Assembly: GCF_900184965.1 (NCBI RefSeq)
Contig: NZ_FXYA01000199.1
Location: 124,001 to 188,000, forward strand
Source: Akkermansia muciniphila
GTDB lineage: Bacteria; Verrucomicrobiota; Verrucomicrobiia; Verrucomicrobiales; Akkermansiaceae
Length of the DNA stretch: 64,000 nucleotides
Direction: 5' to 3'
Position numbers and translations under genes: made by a program. Position 1 is the stretch's first letter; each line of letters starts with the position of its first letter. A model generated the notes under the pieces. That model saw nothing but the letters and a program-made list of their open reading frames with translations. It did no database searches and was not told where the DNA came from. This document shows positions 1 through 9,216 of the stretch, piece by piece.

Positions 1-339
1 GGCCATGCCGCCGTGAACCTCACCTTCCGGAACGTGCTGCACTATATTCGCCGCCTTTATGAACGCACGCGGGAAATGCAGGAACATTACGTGGAAGAAA
101 AACACATCCACCGCATGAAAAAATATCTGGTTTATACTGCGCGGGGACTTCCCGGCACCTTTGACCATGATATGAAAAGGGCGAAAACCGCCCGCGATTT
201 CATGCGCATTTGCGAGGACATTCTGGATAACGACGAACCTTTTGCTCCCACTCCGCCGGAAGACACGCATCTCTTTGCCCATTTCCATACCCTCCTTGCG
301 CAAGAGGAAGCTTGTCTCCCTCCCGGAATTCAGGTATGA
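1..339 (+). CDS. C-terminal part of an unknown protein (cut by window edge)
   Basis: The reading frame is open from the first base and stops with TGA at 337-339, so at least 113 residues of the C-terminus are present and the start lies outside the window. A GTG at 13 is in frame but I see no reason to use it as the start. The visible part is charged and helical-looking, rich in His, Arg and Glu, with no signal peptide or membrane segment. I do not recognise the family. It ends 12 bases before the transglutaminase-like gene and is probably co-transcribed with it. Confidence 0.6.
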   Translation, partial: GHAAVNLTFRNVLHYIRRLYERTREMQEHYVEEKHIHRMKKYLVYTARGLPGTFDHDMKRAKTARDFMRICEDILDNDEPFAPTPPEDTHLFAHFHTLLAQEEACLPPGIQV

Positions 340-351
340 ATTTCACCGTTC

Positions 352-1491
352 ATGAATCTGCTGCCTTTCGCCCTTCTCCCGGGCCTGACCGCCGCTATTT
401 GCGCCGCCCATGACACCATTCCGGCCGGGGTGGAGTTTTTGCGTGCCTGCATGCCTGAGCAGGACAGGGAAACGGTTACGCAAGAAAGGCTGGTCCGGGA
501 AGTCCGCCTCGCCCTGGCAGCACGGGACCAGTTCCCCTGGGCCGCCCAGGTTCCCTGGGAGCTTTATGAAAATAACGTTCTCCCTTATGCCGTGGTCAAC
601 GAACCGCGCGACGAATGGAGGGAGCAGTTCCATCGCCTCTTCGCGCCGCTTGTTTCCTCATGCAAGACGGGGCGGGAAGCCGCCCTCACCATCTCCTCCA
701 GCATCCAGAAAACCCTGAACGTACGCTATTCCACAGAGAGAAGAGCCCCTCACCAGGGAGTCAGGGAATCCCTGCAATCCGGCAAAGTCTCCTGTACGGG
801 CCAAAGCATCCTGCTCATCTGCGCGCTTCGTTCCGTGGGCATTCCGGCCCGCATGGCGGGAGTTCTTACCTGGAACCACGTGCGCGGCAACCACAACTGG
901 GTGGAAGCCTGGTGTGACGGGGAATGGAAAATGCTGGAATACAATGAAAAGGACTTCAACACCCCGTGGGTAATGTCCGCCATCAGCATGCTGGATCCCC
1001 GTAAACCGGAGAACGCCATTTATGCCACCTCCTGGAAAAAGGGACCTTCAGGAGCATTCTTTCCCATGATATGGGAAGCCCGCTACGACGGAAAACGGCA
1101 CGCGCTGGCCTTCCCGCCGGAAAGCCGTACCGTCCCCGCCGTCAATATCACGGACCGCTACATGAAGCTGGCGTGCGAATGGGTGGCGTCTCAACCGGAA
1201 TATGTGCCCGGCAGCCGGCTAATGCTGGACATCAGGGAGAAGAAAGAAAACGGCGTCAGAAGGCTGCCCCTGCACGTCGTCCTCAAATCGGAAGAAGGGG
1301 AAGTTCTGGCGGATGGGATCACTCCCGGACCATCCGACGACATGAGGAAATTTCTGGAAATACGCCTGCCGGACAACATTTCCCGCGGCATGCTGGAGTT
1401 CAAGCTGCCTGACGGAACCGTGCGCCATGAACCTGTGGCACACACGGAAGCTCCGGTACAGATTTTGAACTTCTTCGTGCCCACTCCATGA
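352..1491 (+). CDS. Secreted transglutaminase-like domain protein
   Basis: 379 residues with a hydrophobic N-terminus (about residues 1-19, ending AICAA) that looks like a cleavable signal peptide, so it probably acts outside the cytoplasm. The centre carries a transglutaminase/protease-like core: Cys148 in GKVSCTGQS, followed by a segment typical of the family (RSVGIPARMAGV), His181 in GNHNWVEAW, and an acidic position after EWKML where Glu stands where the family usually has Asp. The last 100 residues look like a beta-rich accessory domain. The substrate is unknown; proteins of this fold act as peptidases or amidases on peptide bonds or cross-links. No Shine-Dalgarno precedes the ATG. The stop overlaps the start of the next gene (ATGA), so the two are translationally coupled. 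Confidence 0.75.
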   Translation: MNLLPFALLPGLTAAICAAHDTIPAGVEFLRACMPEQDRETVTQERLVREVRLALAARDQFPWAAQVPWELYENNVLPYAVVNEPRDEWREQFHRLFAPLVSSCKTGREAALTISSSIQKTLNVRYSTERRAPHQGVRESLQSGKVSCTGQSILLICALRSVGIPARMAGVLTWNHVRGNHNWVEAWCDGEWKMLEYNEKDFNTPWVMSAISMLDPRKPENAIYATSWKKGPSGAFFPMIWEARYDGKRHALAFPPESRTVPAVNITDRYMKLACEWVASQPEYVPGSRLMLDIREKKENGVRRLPLHVVLKSEEGEVLADGITPGPSDDMRKFLEIRLPDNISRGMLEFKLPDGTVRHEPVAHTEAPVQILNFFVPTP

Positions 1492-2345
1492 AAATTCCCC
1501 TGTTTTTCAACAATACGGCGCGCAGCGCCAGAGCCGGTCGATTCCGCCGCTGGCTGGATCAGCACCGGGATTTTTTTAACGTTATTGAACCGGAAAGCAG
1601 GGAAGACATGTTGAACCATTTGGTTTCCCAGGCGAATTCCGGAGCGCCCGCCGTGGCTGTGGCGGGAGGGGACGGCACGCTGGGAATCGCGGCAAGGGCT
1701 CTCTGCAATACGGAAACGGCGCTGGCCCCCTTTCCTGCGGGCACCATGAATGTTTTTTCACGGGAAATAGGAATCCGTCCGGATTTCGACCACGCCCTGC
1801 ATATCCTGAACATGGGGCGTTTCAAAAATGTGGATCTGTTCGCATTCAACGGGCAAGTTTTTCTTCAAATGGCGGGCATTGGCGCGGACGCCCGCGCCGT
1901 AGAACTGACCACGTGGGAAATGAAAAAAAAATGGAAAGCCTTCGCCTACGTAATTGCCGGCGCCCGGGTCTGTATGGAAAAACAGCCGCGTCTCACCCTG
2001 ACCACAGATGAAGGCCGGGTACTGGAAGGCCGCTCCATCATCTTCGGCAACGGGCGCAAGTATGGCGGCCCGCTTAACTTCTTTGCGGAAGCGGACAACA
2101 GTGACGGCCTTCTGGATGCAGTGGTATTCAGGCATTCCATTACTTCCATCATCGGAGAATGCCTGACGGCCGCGGTTCATGGGGGCTTTCATTCCCGGAG
2201 AAGCGGCAATTTTGAATACATCCGGATGACGGGAGGAACCGTCACCTCCGCCGGACAGGCCTCCTGCGAACTGGACGGCGATTATGCAGAAAACGCCCCG
2301 GTCCGCATCACCCGCCTCGGCTCGCTGAAAGTGTTCGTTCCCTGA
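1488..2345 (+). CDS. Diacylglycerol/lipid kinase family protein
   Basis: 285 residues, matching the usual length of the DagK/YegS/LCB5 catalytic family. The ATP-binding glycine motif GGDGT is at residues 60-64 (AGGDGTLGIAARAL), followed by the family pattern PAGTMNVFSREIG, where most relatives have GTGNDFAR. The C-terminal half has the expected beta-sandwich with FGNGRKYGGPL and SDGLLDAVV. It would phosphorylate a lipid such as diacylglycerol at the inner membrane face; the exact substrate cannot be read from sequence. It overlaps the transglutaminase-like gene by 4 bases (ATGA). It converges on fabI, with a terminator between them. Confidence 0.8.
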   Translation: MKIPLFFNNTARSARAGRFRRWLDQHRDFFNVIEPESREDMLNHLVSQANSGAPAVAVAGGDGTLGIAARALCNTETALAPFPAGTMNVFSREIGIRPDFDHALHILNMGRFKNVDLFAFNGQVFLQMAGIGADARAVELTTWEMKKKWKAFAYVIAGARVCMEKQPRLTLTTDEGRVLEGRSIIFGNGRKYGGPLNFFAEADNSDGLLDAVVFRHSITSIIGECLTAAVHGGFHSRRSGNFEYIRMTGGTVTSAGQASCELDGDYAENAPVRITRLGSLKVFVP

Positions 2346-2410
2346 AACGCAGCGTGAAAACAGGCTTTTTGACAGAAACCAGGCCCCTCTTTTCCCTCCG
2401 CATGGAATCG

Positions 2411-2442
2411 CAAAAAAGCCGTACCGGTAAAACCGGTACGGC
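2411..2442 (-). terminator. Rho-independent terminator of fabI
   Basis: An 11-bp perfect stem (arms 2418-2428 and 2432-2442, GCCGTACCGGT) closes an AAA loop. On the minus strand the hairpin is followed directly by a run of six T (plus-strand A run at 2412-2417). It lies 34 bases downstream of the fabI stop. The plus-strand side lacks a T run, so it mainly serves the minus strand. Confidence 0.85.
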
Positions 2443-2476
2443 CTGCGAATAGGAAAAAGCTTCCGTAAGGAACGCG

Positions 2477-3259
2477 CTACATGCCCATGATCTGATAACC
2501 GCCGTCCACGTAAATCACCTGCCCGGTGATTGCGGCTGCGCCGTCACTGGCCAGGAAAACGCCGGTGGCTCCCAATTCCTCACCCGTGCAGGAACGGCCC
2601 AGAGGGGCATGCTCCTCATACACCTTGAACATGGTGTTAAAACCGGAAACGCCGCGCGCCGCAAGCGTCTGCATGGGCCCCGCGCTGATGCAGTTGACAC
2701 GGATACCGCGGGAACGGCCCAAATCATAAGCCAGATAACGGGTGCAGGCTTCCAGGGCAGCTTTGGAAACGCCCATCAGATTGTAGTTGGGAACCACTTT
2801 TTCGGATCCCAGGTAGGACATGGCCAGAATGCTGCCGTTGTCGGACATCATGGGTTCCACGGCGCGGGAAAGGGCTACCAGGGAATAAGCGGATATATCC
2901 AGGGAAATCTTGAATGCCTCGCGGCCCGTTTCCAGAAAACTGCCGCCGAGGGCCTCCTTCGGGGCAAAAGCCACGGAATGCAGCAGACAGTCTACTTTAT
3001 CCGTATGCTGGCGGACCCTTTCAAAGAAAGCGTTAACGGACTCATCACTGCTGACATCCAGATCGTAAACGGGGACATCCTCGCCGAAGTTCTCATGGAT
3101 CAGCTTGAGAACGCCGTCCTTGAGACGTTCGCCCTGATAATTGAAGATGAGCTTTGCGCCCGCTTCATGCCACGCCTTGGCAATTGCGAACGCGATGCTG
3201 CGCTTGTTCGCCACGCCGACTACGACACCAACTTTGCCTTCGAGTAATTTACTTGACAT
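2477..3259 (-). CDS. fabI: Enoyl-[acyl-carrier-protein] reductase (NADH)
   Basis: 260 residues, normal for FabI, the short-chain dehydrogenase that reduces enoyl-ACP in the last step of fatty-acid elongation. Seen: the N-terminal nucleotide-binding segment GVVVGVANKRSIAFAIAK, the catalytic pattern Tyr149, Tyr159 and Lys166 (SYLGSEKVVPNYNLMGVSK; E. coli Tyr146, Tyr156, Lys163), and the C-terminal signature TGQVIYVDGGYQIMGM. It follows folD by 66 bases on the same strand, but that gap holds its own promoter-like sequence only a few bases from the start codon. A strong terminator lies just downstream. Confidence 0.95.
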   Translation of the reverse strand: MSSKLLEGKVGVVVGVANKRSIAFAIAKAWHEAGAKLIFNYQGERLKDGVLKLIHENFGEDVPVYDLDVSSDESVNAFFERVRQHTDKVDCLLHSVAFAPKEALGGSFLETGREAFKISLDISAYSLVALSRAVEPMMSDNGSILAMSYLGSEKVVPNYNLMGVSKAALEACTRYLAYDLGRSRGIRVNCISAGPMQTLAARGVSGFNTMFKVYEEHAPLGRSCTGEELGATGVFLASDGAAAITGQVIYVDGGYQIMGM

Positions 3260-3271
3260 AATGGTAAATGA

Positions 3272-3300
3272 ATACTGCCTTACTTTCCTTCATTTGACAA
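3272..3300 (-). promoter_or_regulatory. Candidate fabI promoter, nearly leaderless
   Basis: On the minus strand TTGTCA (3295-3300) is separated by exactly 17 bases from CAGTAT (3272-3277). The expected start site would be only about 5-6 bases before the fabI ATG at 3259, leaving no room for a Shine-Dalgarno. The spacer end and -10 (TAAGGCAGTATT) match the candidate promoter of rpiB-glyA at 23000-23028. Confidence 0.45.
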
Positions 3301-3325
3301 GAAAAACGGACGTCACGGCATTTTG

Positions 3326-4201
3326 TCAGGCTCCCGTCTGCTGGCGGCACGCTTTGACCGTATTGGCCATCAGCATGGCGATAGTCATCGGGCCCACGCC
3401 GCCGGGCACGGGAGTAATCGCCCGGCACTTGGGCGCCACCTCATCATAGGCCACGTCCCCCACAATCCGGTAGCCGCGTTTGGCGGAAGCATCCTCCACG
3501 CGGTTGATGCCCACATCCACCACTACGGCGCCGTCTTTCACAAAATCAGCCGTCACAAAAGCGGGCCGGCCTATGGCCGCCACGATAATGTCTGCGGAGC
3601 GGCAAAGTTCCGGCAGGTTCTTCGTGCGGGAATGAGCCACGGTCACGGTGGCGTTTGCCTGCTTGGACATCAAAAGATGCGCCATCGGCTTGCCCACAAT
3701 CATGCTGCGGCCAATGACTACGGCTTTCGCCCCCGCCGTTTCAATGCCGGCGGCTTTTAACAGCCTCATGCAGCCCAGAGGGGTGCAGGGCACAAAACCG
3801 GTCTCATCTTCCAGCACCAGCTTGGCGACATTCTCCGGATGGAAGCCGTCCACATCCTTGGCGGGGTTTATTTCCAGAACCACGGCCGCTTCGTCGATGT
3901 GGGGAGGAGGCGGGCTTTGCACCAGGATGCCGTGAATGGAAGAATCCGCGTTCAAGTCGCGGACAACCTGAAGCAGTTCTTCCTGGGAAGCATCGGAGGG
4001 GAGAACTATTTTACGGGAATTCATCCCCAGTTCCGCACATTTTTTCACCTTGGAATTTACATATACCTGGGAGGCGGGATCATCCCCTACCAGCACCACG
4101 GCCAAACCGGGCGTTATTCCCTGTTCCCTGAGCCGGGCAATATCTCTTTCAACCTCTTCCAGCACCTGGGAGGCTACTTGCTTTCCATCGATGATTTGCA
4201 T
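3326..4201 (-). CDS. folD: Methylenetetrahydrofolate dehydrogenase / methenyltetrahydrofolate cyclohydrolase
   Basis: 291 residues, the usual FolD length. This cytoplasmic bifunctional enzyme interconverts 5,10-methylene- and 10-formyl-THF for purine and formyl-Met synthesis. Seen: the catalytic Tyr47-x3-Lys51 (YVNSK), the loop [11 protein letters not shown] (usually VQLPLP), the NADP-binding [14 protein letters not shown], and the C-terminal signature [15 protein letters not shown]. The start overlaps the 3' end of the upstream acyltransferase gene by 28 bases, implying co-transcription. It shares folate one-carbon metabolism with the SHMT half of rpiB-glyA at 23044. Confidence 0.95.
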   Translation of the reverse strand: MQIIDGKQVASQVLEEVERDIARLREQGITPGLAVVLVGDDPASQVYVNSKVKKCAELGMNSRKIVLPSDASQEELLQVVRDLNADSSIHGILVQSPPPPHIDEAAVVLEINPAKDVDGFHPENVAKLVLEDETGFVPCTPLGCMRLLKAAGIETAGAKAVVIGRSMIVGKPMAHLLMSKQANATVTVAHSRTKNLPELCRSADIIVAAIGRPAFVTADFVKDGAVVVDVGINRVEDASAKRGYRIVGDVAYDEVAPKCRAITPVPGGVGPMTIAMLMANTVKACRQQTGA

Positions 4202-4902
4202 AATAATGATTGGTTAAGAGGCGGGAAGTCCGGAAGCCCCTCGCCAAGCAGCCCGGCCAGAAGACGGGCATAATTCGCCACCTGCTCATCTGTTGCGTCC
4301 GGGGGAATGAACAGGCGCTTTTTCCATAGAATATTTACGTTGGAACACGGCTTGGGAATGGCGTAACGGTCCCAGGTTCTGTTCAGACGCCAGCAGCTTT
4401 CATATTCGATGCATACGGGAACGATGGGCAGCCCTGACTGGGAGGCCAGCTTGACAATTCCATGATGCACTTCGTAAAGGGGCCCCCGCGGACCATCCGG
4501 AGTGAGGCAGAAACAGACATCCCCCTCCTGAACCTTCCGCATCATTTCCATGTAGGCCAACGCCCCCCGCCTTCCGGAAGAACCCCGGACGGCTCCCAGG
4601 CCGAAGTGCCTGCATACGGCTTCCACCAGGGCGCCGTCCTTGCTGGCGCTGGTAAGCACACACATCCTGAGCGGCTTCTGGGCCAGAGACCACGCATAAC
4701 CCGGCACCATCGTGCGGTTGTGCCAGAGGGCTACAAGAAAAGGCGCCGTATAAACATCGTCATGCTCCTCCTTGATGGAACGGATATTCAGGCTCATGCA
4801 GATGGGCTGAAGTACGGACCACAGGCCAAAGCCGGCCAGCCGGGTCCACCAGCGGGACCTCTTTTCAGATGTTTTGCGAACAATGGGATTGAGCAGCAAC
4901 AT
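4174..4902 (-). CDS. Lysophospholipid acyltransferase family protein (DUF374-like)
   Basis: 242 residues with the DUF374/LPLAT pattern: [11 protein letters not shown] holding the active-site His, [14 protein letters not shown], the box [14 protein letters not shown], and [21 protein letters not shown]. Members transfer acyl chains in membrane lipid or lipid A synthesis. The N-terminus has one weak hydrophobic stretch (about residues 20-40), suggesting membrane association. The gene starts 15 bases after the stop of the AsmA-like gene and its 3' end overlaps folD by 28 bases. The neighbourhood (secretin, AsmA-like protein) points to outer-membrane biogenesis. The donor and acceptor cannot be told from sequence. 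Confidence 0.75.
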   Translation of the reverse strand: MLLLNPIVRKTSEKRSRWWTRLAGFGLWSVLQPICMSLNIRSIKEEHDDVYTAPFLVALWHNRTMVPGYAWSLAQKPLRMCVLTSASKDGALVEAVCRHFGLGAVRGSSGRRGALAYMEMMRKVQEGDVCFCLTPDGPRGPLYEVHHGIVKLASQSGLPIVPVCIEYESCWRLNRTWDRYAIPKPCSNVNILWKKRLFIPPDATDEQVANYARLLAGLLGEGLPDFPPLNQSLLCKSSMESK

Positions 4903-4917
4903 GGAATCTTGGCAATA

Positions 4918-6558
4918 TCACATGAATCCGTCCACTGTAATCCGGGAGGGAGAGGGATTTGACGGAGCAGGAAGGGATACCCCGCGGGAAGGAACGGCAT
5001 GCATTTCCGGACGGTCCGTGCCCGGCGCCTTTTCCTGGAGCATTCCCGCGGAGTTGTCCTGCGGAAACGCCGGAGTGCCGGAAATTTTCACAGGAAGAAT
5101 CATTTCATGCCCTTCCTGCGTCACGCCGGACGGCAGTTTCCGGACGTCCACCATGTAGGAAGGGATTTTAAAGACCAGTTTCCCCGTCAAGGAAGCACCG
5201 TTGCTGTACAAAACTCCGGTCACCCCCAGAAAGCCCTGCTCAAACAGGGAAATCTCTTTCAGGGAAGCGGAACGTCCAGTTCCATCGCTTTCCAGAAGGA
5301 AAGAGCCGGACGTAAAGACGGGAGAAGAATACGGCAGCCTTATTTCCGTATTCCGGGCAGTCATGGCCGCCAGCAGGCGCAAAACAGGCAGCCTGATCAT
5401 GGTCGCCTTGATCACGGAACCGCTGTATCCTTTTAGAGAGGGCCTTTTCTGTTCAGCTGTTACAGGCAGGGCAAAATCCAGTTTCAATTCATGCTTCTCA
5501 TCCCCTTCCTGCTCTCCCGCCTGCACCTTGAGAACGGAAGAGAAATCATCTCCCAGCAGAGAGGCGAGATCGAAATTTCTTCCTGTCAACGTCCAGGCCT
5601 GGTGACGGAAATCCGTGCCCAGAGGAAAATTCCCCGTAATCATGAAGGGGCTGAGATCCGTAGGCTTGTTGAGCAGACGCCCTTTGTCCAGAAAACCGGA
5701 AAAAGTGAGCTGCTTGACGCCGCTCCCGTTGAGAATGACGGAACCGGAATCAACTCCCATCAACGGCCAACCCTTGATTTTCAATTTTTGCTGTGACAGA
5801 TCCAGCACGTATTCCGGTTCAGTTCCGTTTCCGGACGTGCGGATGTAGGCTTCCGCCGTCATATAAAGGGGAGCGTCATTCCTTTCCAGAGCAAACTCTT
5901 CCGTCCCGTGGGCATAACCCACTTCCAGACGCGGAGCTGTGTACCGCCGGAAAACGAACGGCAATTCCCGGTTCGTCTGGGGCACGGCAAATTTAACGAA
6001 TCCGGGACGCAGGCCAATAACAGCCCTGGACACATTAAGGCCTTCCCCTCTGATTTTTCCCATGAATAAAGGCACGGCGGAAATTTCCCCGGAGATGCCT
6101 TCCATTGCCACAAAGGACAGGCAGGAATCTTCCGGAAAGGATATCCTGACGCGTGAAGCCTTCATGGTAAGGCCATCCATCGCCATTCCGGAAATGTTCA
6201 CTTCTCCGCCCCAGGCGGCGGAAAGATCAGCTTGCAGACGGTCGGCAAATTCCTCCGTATTGAAGGAAGAAAGGCGGTACATATATGTCCCCGCCAGCGC
6301 ACCGGCAACCAGAAGGACCAGAATACAAAGGCCTATTAAAAAACGCTTGTTTTTCAACACGGCCTGTTTGGAGTCCTGCCGGTCGTCATTGTAAGTCCGC
6401 CGGCGCTTTTCCACCCGGATCACCTTGCTGCCGTCCGGGCGCACCACAACTTCCCTTCTCCGCTCTACTCCTTGGGAATCCGACGCATGCAGCTGACGCA
6501 TGATATTGTCAGCTCCCTGGGGCGGAGAAGACTCAAAATCAGAATCGCTGTTTTTCAA
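4918..6558 (-). CDS. AsmA-like single-pass membrane protein, unknown function
   Basis: 546 residues. Residues 1-70 are hydrophilic and charged (cytoplasmic, with a basic RRREVVVRPDGSKVIRVEKRR patch), one transmembrane helix lies at about 73-95 (LIGLCILVLLVAGALAGTYMY), and the rest is a large beta-rich periplasmic domain. The segment after the helix (DRLQADLSAAWGGEVNISGM) and the LTGRNFDLASLL pattern resemble AsmA/DUF3971-type proteins that shuttle lipids or aid outer-membrane assembly; this is a fold-level guess. It sits 21 bases after the secretin gene and 15 before the acyltransferase, so it is probably in the same operon. Confidence 0.6.
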   Translation of the reverse strand: MKNSDSDFESSPPQGADNIMRQLHASDSQGVERRREVVVRPDGSKVIRVEKRRRTYNDDRQDSKQAVLKNKRFLIGLCILVLLVAGALAGTYMYRLSSFNTEEFADRLQADLSAAWGGEVNISGMAMDGLTMKASRVRISFPEDSCLSFVAMEGISGEISAVPLFMGKIRGEGLNVSRAVIGLRPGFVKFAVPQTNRELPFVFRRYTAPRLEVGYAHGTEEFALERNDAPLYMTAEAYIRTSGNGTEPEYVLDLSQQKLKIKGWPLMGVDSGSVILNGSGVKQLTFSGFLDKGRLLNKPTDLSPFMITGNFPLGTDFRHQAWTLTGRNFDLASLLGDDFSSVLKVQAGEQEGDEKHELKLDFALPVTAEQKRPSLKGYSGSVIKATMIRLPVLRLLAAMTARNTEIRLPYSSPVFTSGSFLLESDGTGRSASLKEISLFEQGFLGVTGVLYSNGASLTGKLVFKIPSYMVDVRKLPSGVTQEGHEMILPVKISGTPAFPQDNSAGMLQEKAPGTDRPEMHAVPSRGVSLPAPSNPSPSRITVDGFM

Positions 6559-6579
6559 TGGTCTTGATCCGGTTAAAGG

Positions 6580-9105
6580 TTACTGGGCATTGCTGAGGGC
6601 GGGGAGCGGAGCGGCCCCTGCAGGGGCCTCCTCGTCCGGAATGGAAGTATCCGGCGTGTAAAGCTTCTTGCCGCCCGGATCCACCACTTCCGCCTTTACC
6701 ATGATGATGATGGCCTTGCGCTGTTCCTTGGAACCCTTGGAACGGAACAGGCGCCCCACCCAGGGAATATCCCCCAGAACGGGAATTTTATCCTCGTACG
6801 TAATGGAAGTGGATTTTTTCAAGGCGCCGATGACGAGCGTATTGCCGGTGGCTATGCGCACCGGAGCGGTCAGGCGCCGTGTGGAAAACACGGGCTGGAG
6901 GATGAAGTTGTCTGAAGTTTTCACCATGACGACATCTTCCTTTGCGTCCTTTTCCTGGGAGACCATGGGAACGAAAAGCGATGTGCCGTAGTTGATGAAG
7001 CCGTCAAAATCCACGATTTCCGGCACCACGGTCATTTCCACGATGGATTTGTCATCGCTGATGCCGGTCACTTCCACATTGAAAATCGTGCCGAGCTGCC
7101 TGGTTTCAAAGGCAGTGGGGTGGGCGGGAGTCATGGGCATGACCGGAATACCGCCGCCGTTATTGTCATCGTCGCCCCAGTCATTATTATTGCCGGTGCT
7201 GTTGGGAACTTCAGGCGGATCATATTCCGTAGGGTAAATCAGTTCCCTGCCGCTGAAGAAGGAGGCTTTTTCACCGGGGCGCACAATCACGGAAGGATGC
7301 TGCATGATGTCTGTGCCTTTTTTCTGGCTCAGGCCGCGCATAATCATCGTGATATCCGCATGGCTCCACATGCCGCGCAAAGTGACGATACTGGGAGCTC
7401 CGCCGGGAACATAGGTTGCATCAGAACTTCTGGCGGAAGTGCCGCGTTCAATCATGCTGTCAATGCTATTTTCCGTAAAAACCTGGCTGCCGGAACGCAG
7501 CCCGCCCACCACTCCCACCGGGGCGGCGGCTCCGGCCACACTGGCGGCGCTGTCCAGCACGGAATTGTTATAGCCATTTTTATCGGTTCCCGCGCCGCCC
7601 ATGAACCACTTGGTAGGATCCAGGTTCAGATTGACGATCCAGTTAAAGCCCAATTCCTCCAAATCCGTCTGATTGACTTCCAGAAAAGTCGCGCTGACCA
7701 CCACCTGGAGAGGCTGTTCCGCAGTTCTGGACGCTACCAGCTCTTCCAGCATGCTCAAATCTCTGGGCGTGCCATGAAAAAGAAGAGTGGAGTTGCCCGA
7801 GTTGTATTTAATAAAGCTGCCTTCCGGGAATTTCACCCCCATGGAAGCCAGCGCCTTTTGCGGATCCACCCGTTTCAGGGTCATGCCGGAAGAACCGGAA
7901 TCACCGGAACTGAACGGGTCTGAATCGTCGGCGTCAGAAGCCTCCGACAATCCGGAGAAGAAGCCCGGCGGAAGGGTAATGGACTTGGTGACCATGTAGG
8001 AAGTTCCGTCTGAACTGGATACCAGCTCCGCGCCAAAGGCATTGGTCCGCAGAATAAGGCCGGATGCGCGCGCCACGTATTCCAGGGCTTCACGAAGCGG
8101 TACATTTTGAAGATTAAGCGTAATTCTCTTGGCGGCGGCATCCCTGGCGGAAACGCTGTCTGCTGGGCCGGGATCCACGGAAATATTCACACCGCGTTCC
8201 GCCTCAGTCATGGCAGCGGCATCATGCGTCCTGGCCTGGCTGCGCAAATAATCCACGGCTTCCTGAACCGTCGCGCCGTCCAGCTGCACACGGGGCAGGC
8301 GGATCATACCCAGTTTCTGATCCACATTCACCACCGGGTTGTCCAACGGACGGGAGAATGAAGCGGGTTCCTCCGGAGTTTCCGTCAAAGGAACGGGCAT
8401 CTCCCACTGTTTGGAAACGTCCGCCAGAGCGCTGCTGCGGGTTTCATCCCTGGCAGCGCCAAAATAAGCGGTTCTGGCGCGGTTAACCAGTTCCATGCCG
8501 CGCCGCGCCGCCGTATTGTAAGGGTCCGTCTTAAGGACGGACGTGAATTCCTTCAGGGCCGCATCGTACTGGCCCAGTTCATAATAGCCGAAAGCCAGGT
8601 GGAGCAGACGGTTGACTTCCCCCACATTTTTGACGTGTTCCGGGGACAAGGCCGGATTCGTACGCACCGGGTCGCGGGCTATTTCCAACGTGCGTCTGGC
8701 CAGGGCATGGTCCGGAGTGGCTTTCAAGGCATCTTCCAGCAGCTTGACAGCCTCATCGTAACGCCCCGCTTTGACATATTCCTGAGCCACGGCCACACTG
8801 GCATCCGCGATGCTGGTTTCCAGGAAACGGCGGCGCTTCTCCATGTTGGGGGATTTGGGCAGCGCAGTCAGGCTTCTGCGGTAATTGTCCAGGGCTTCCT
8901 GGTACTTGCCCTCAGAATATTGCTGACGCGCCTGGCCCAACAGCAGCATGGATTCCTGAGCCTGCTCTTCCATCCGGGCTGCAGCCCGGCGTGCGGCCCC
9001 TGCCCCTTCCTGGGCCAGCCCCTGGCCGGCTCCAATACCGGCAACGGCAAGCGCCATGGCAATTTGCTGAATGGCAGACATGGAGTGAGGGAAACGTCTA
9101 ATCAT
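6580..9105 (-). CDS. Type II/III/IV pilus secretin family protein with N-terminal TPR repeats
   Basis: 841 residues. There is a signal peptide (about 1-31, IQQIAMALAVAGIGAGQGLAQ), then TPR-like repeats at about 55-225 (YSEGKYQEALDNYRRSLTALP, YVKAGRYDEAVKLLEDALKA, YYELGQYDAALKEFTSVLK). An STN/N0-like domain follows at about 270-360 (VTLNLQNVPLREALEYVARASG type) and a C-terminal secretin domain with the family signature VLGDIPWVGRLFRSK. Secretins form outer-membrane rings for type II secretion or type IV pili. No pilM/N/O/P, ATPase or prepilin gene is nearby; instead AsmA-like and acyltransferase genes follow. The variable C-terminus (Pro/Ala-rich tail) and a low-complexity Asp/Asn/Gly stretch (NSTGNNNDWGDDDNNGGG) are notable. 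Confidence 0.85.
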   Translation of the reverse strand: MIRRFPHSMSAIQQIAMALAVAGIGAGQGLAQEGAGAARRAAARMEEQAQESMLLLGQARQQYSEGKYQEALDNYRRSLTALPKSPNMEKRRRFLETSIADASVAVAQEYVKAGRYDEAVKLLEDALKATPDHALARRTLEIARDPVRTNPALSPEHVKNVGEVNRLLHLAFGYYELGQYDAALKEFTSVLKTDPYNTAARRGMELVNRARTAYFGAARDETRSSALADVSKQWEMPVPLTETPEEPASFSRPLDNPVVNVDQKLGMIRLPRVQLDGATVQEAVDYLRSQARTHDAAAMTEAERGVNISVDPGPADSVSARDAAAKRITLNLQNVPLREALEYVARASGLILRTNAFGAELVSSSDGTSYMVTKSITLPPGFFSGLSEASDADDSDPFSSGDSGSSGMTLKRVDPQKALASMGVKFPEGSFIKYNSGNSTLLFHGTPRDLSMLEELVASRTAEQPLQVVVSATFLEVNQTDLEELGFNWIVNLNLDPTKWFMGGAGTDKNGYNNSVLDSAASVAGAAAPVGVVGGLRSGSQVFTENSIDSMIERGTSARSSDATYVPGGAPSIVTLRGMWSHADITMIMRGLSQKKGTDIMQHPSVIVRPGEKASFFSGRELIYPTEYDPPEVPNSTGNNNDWGDDDNNGGGIPVMPMTPAHPTAFETRQLGTIFNVEVTGISDDKSIVEMTVVPEIVDFDGFINYGTSLFVPMVSQEKDAKEDVVMVKTSDNFILQPVFSTRRLTAPVRIATGNTLVIGALKKSTSITYEDKIPVLGDIPWVGRLFRSKGSKEQRKAIIIMVKAEVVDPGGKKLYTPDTSIPDEEAPAGAAPLPALSNAQ

Positions 9106-9216
9106 AGGAATTTCCGGGACTATACCGAATTAAAAACCGCCCGTCATTATAAAAACGCCCAGCAGAGCAAAAAATATCGGCAAAGGCAACAGCTTCCCTC
9201 CGGAGGAAATGCTTCT

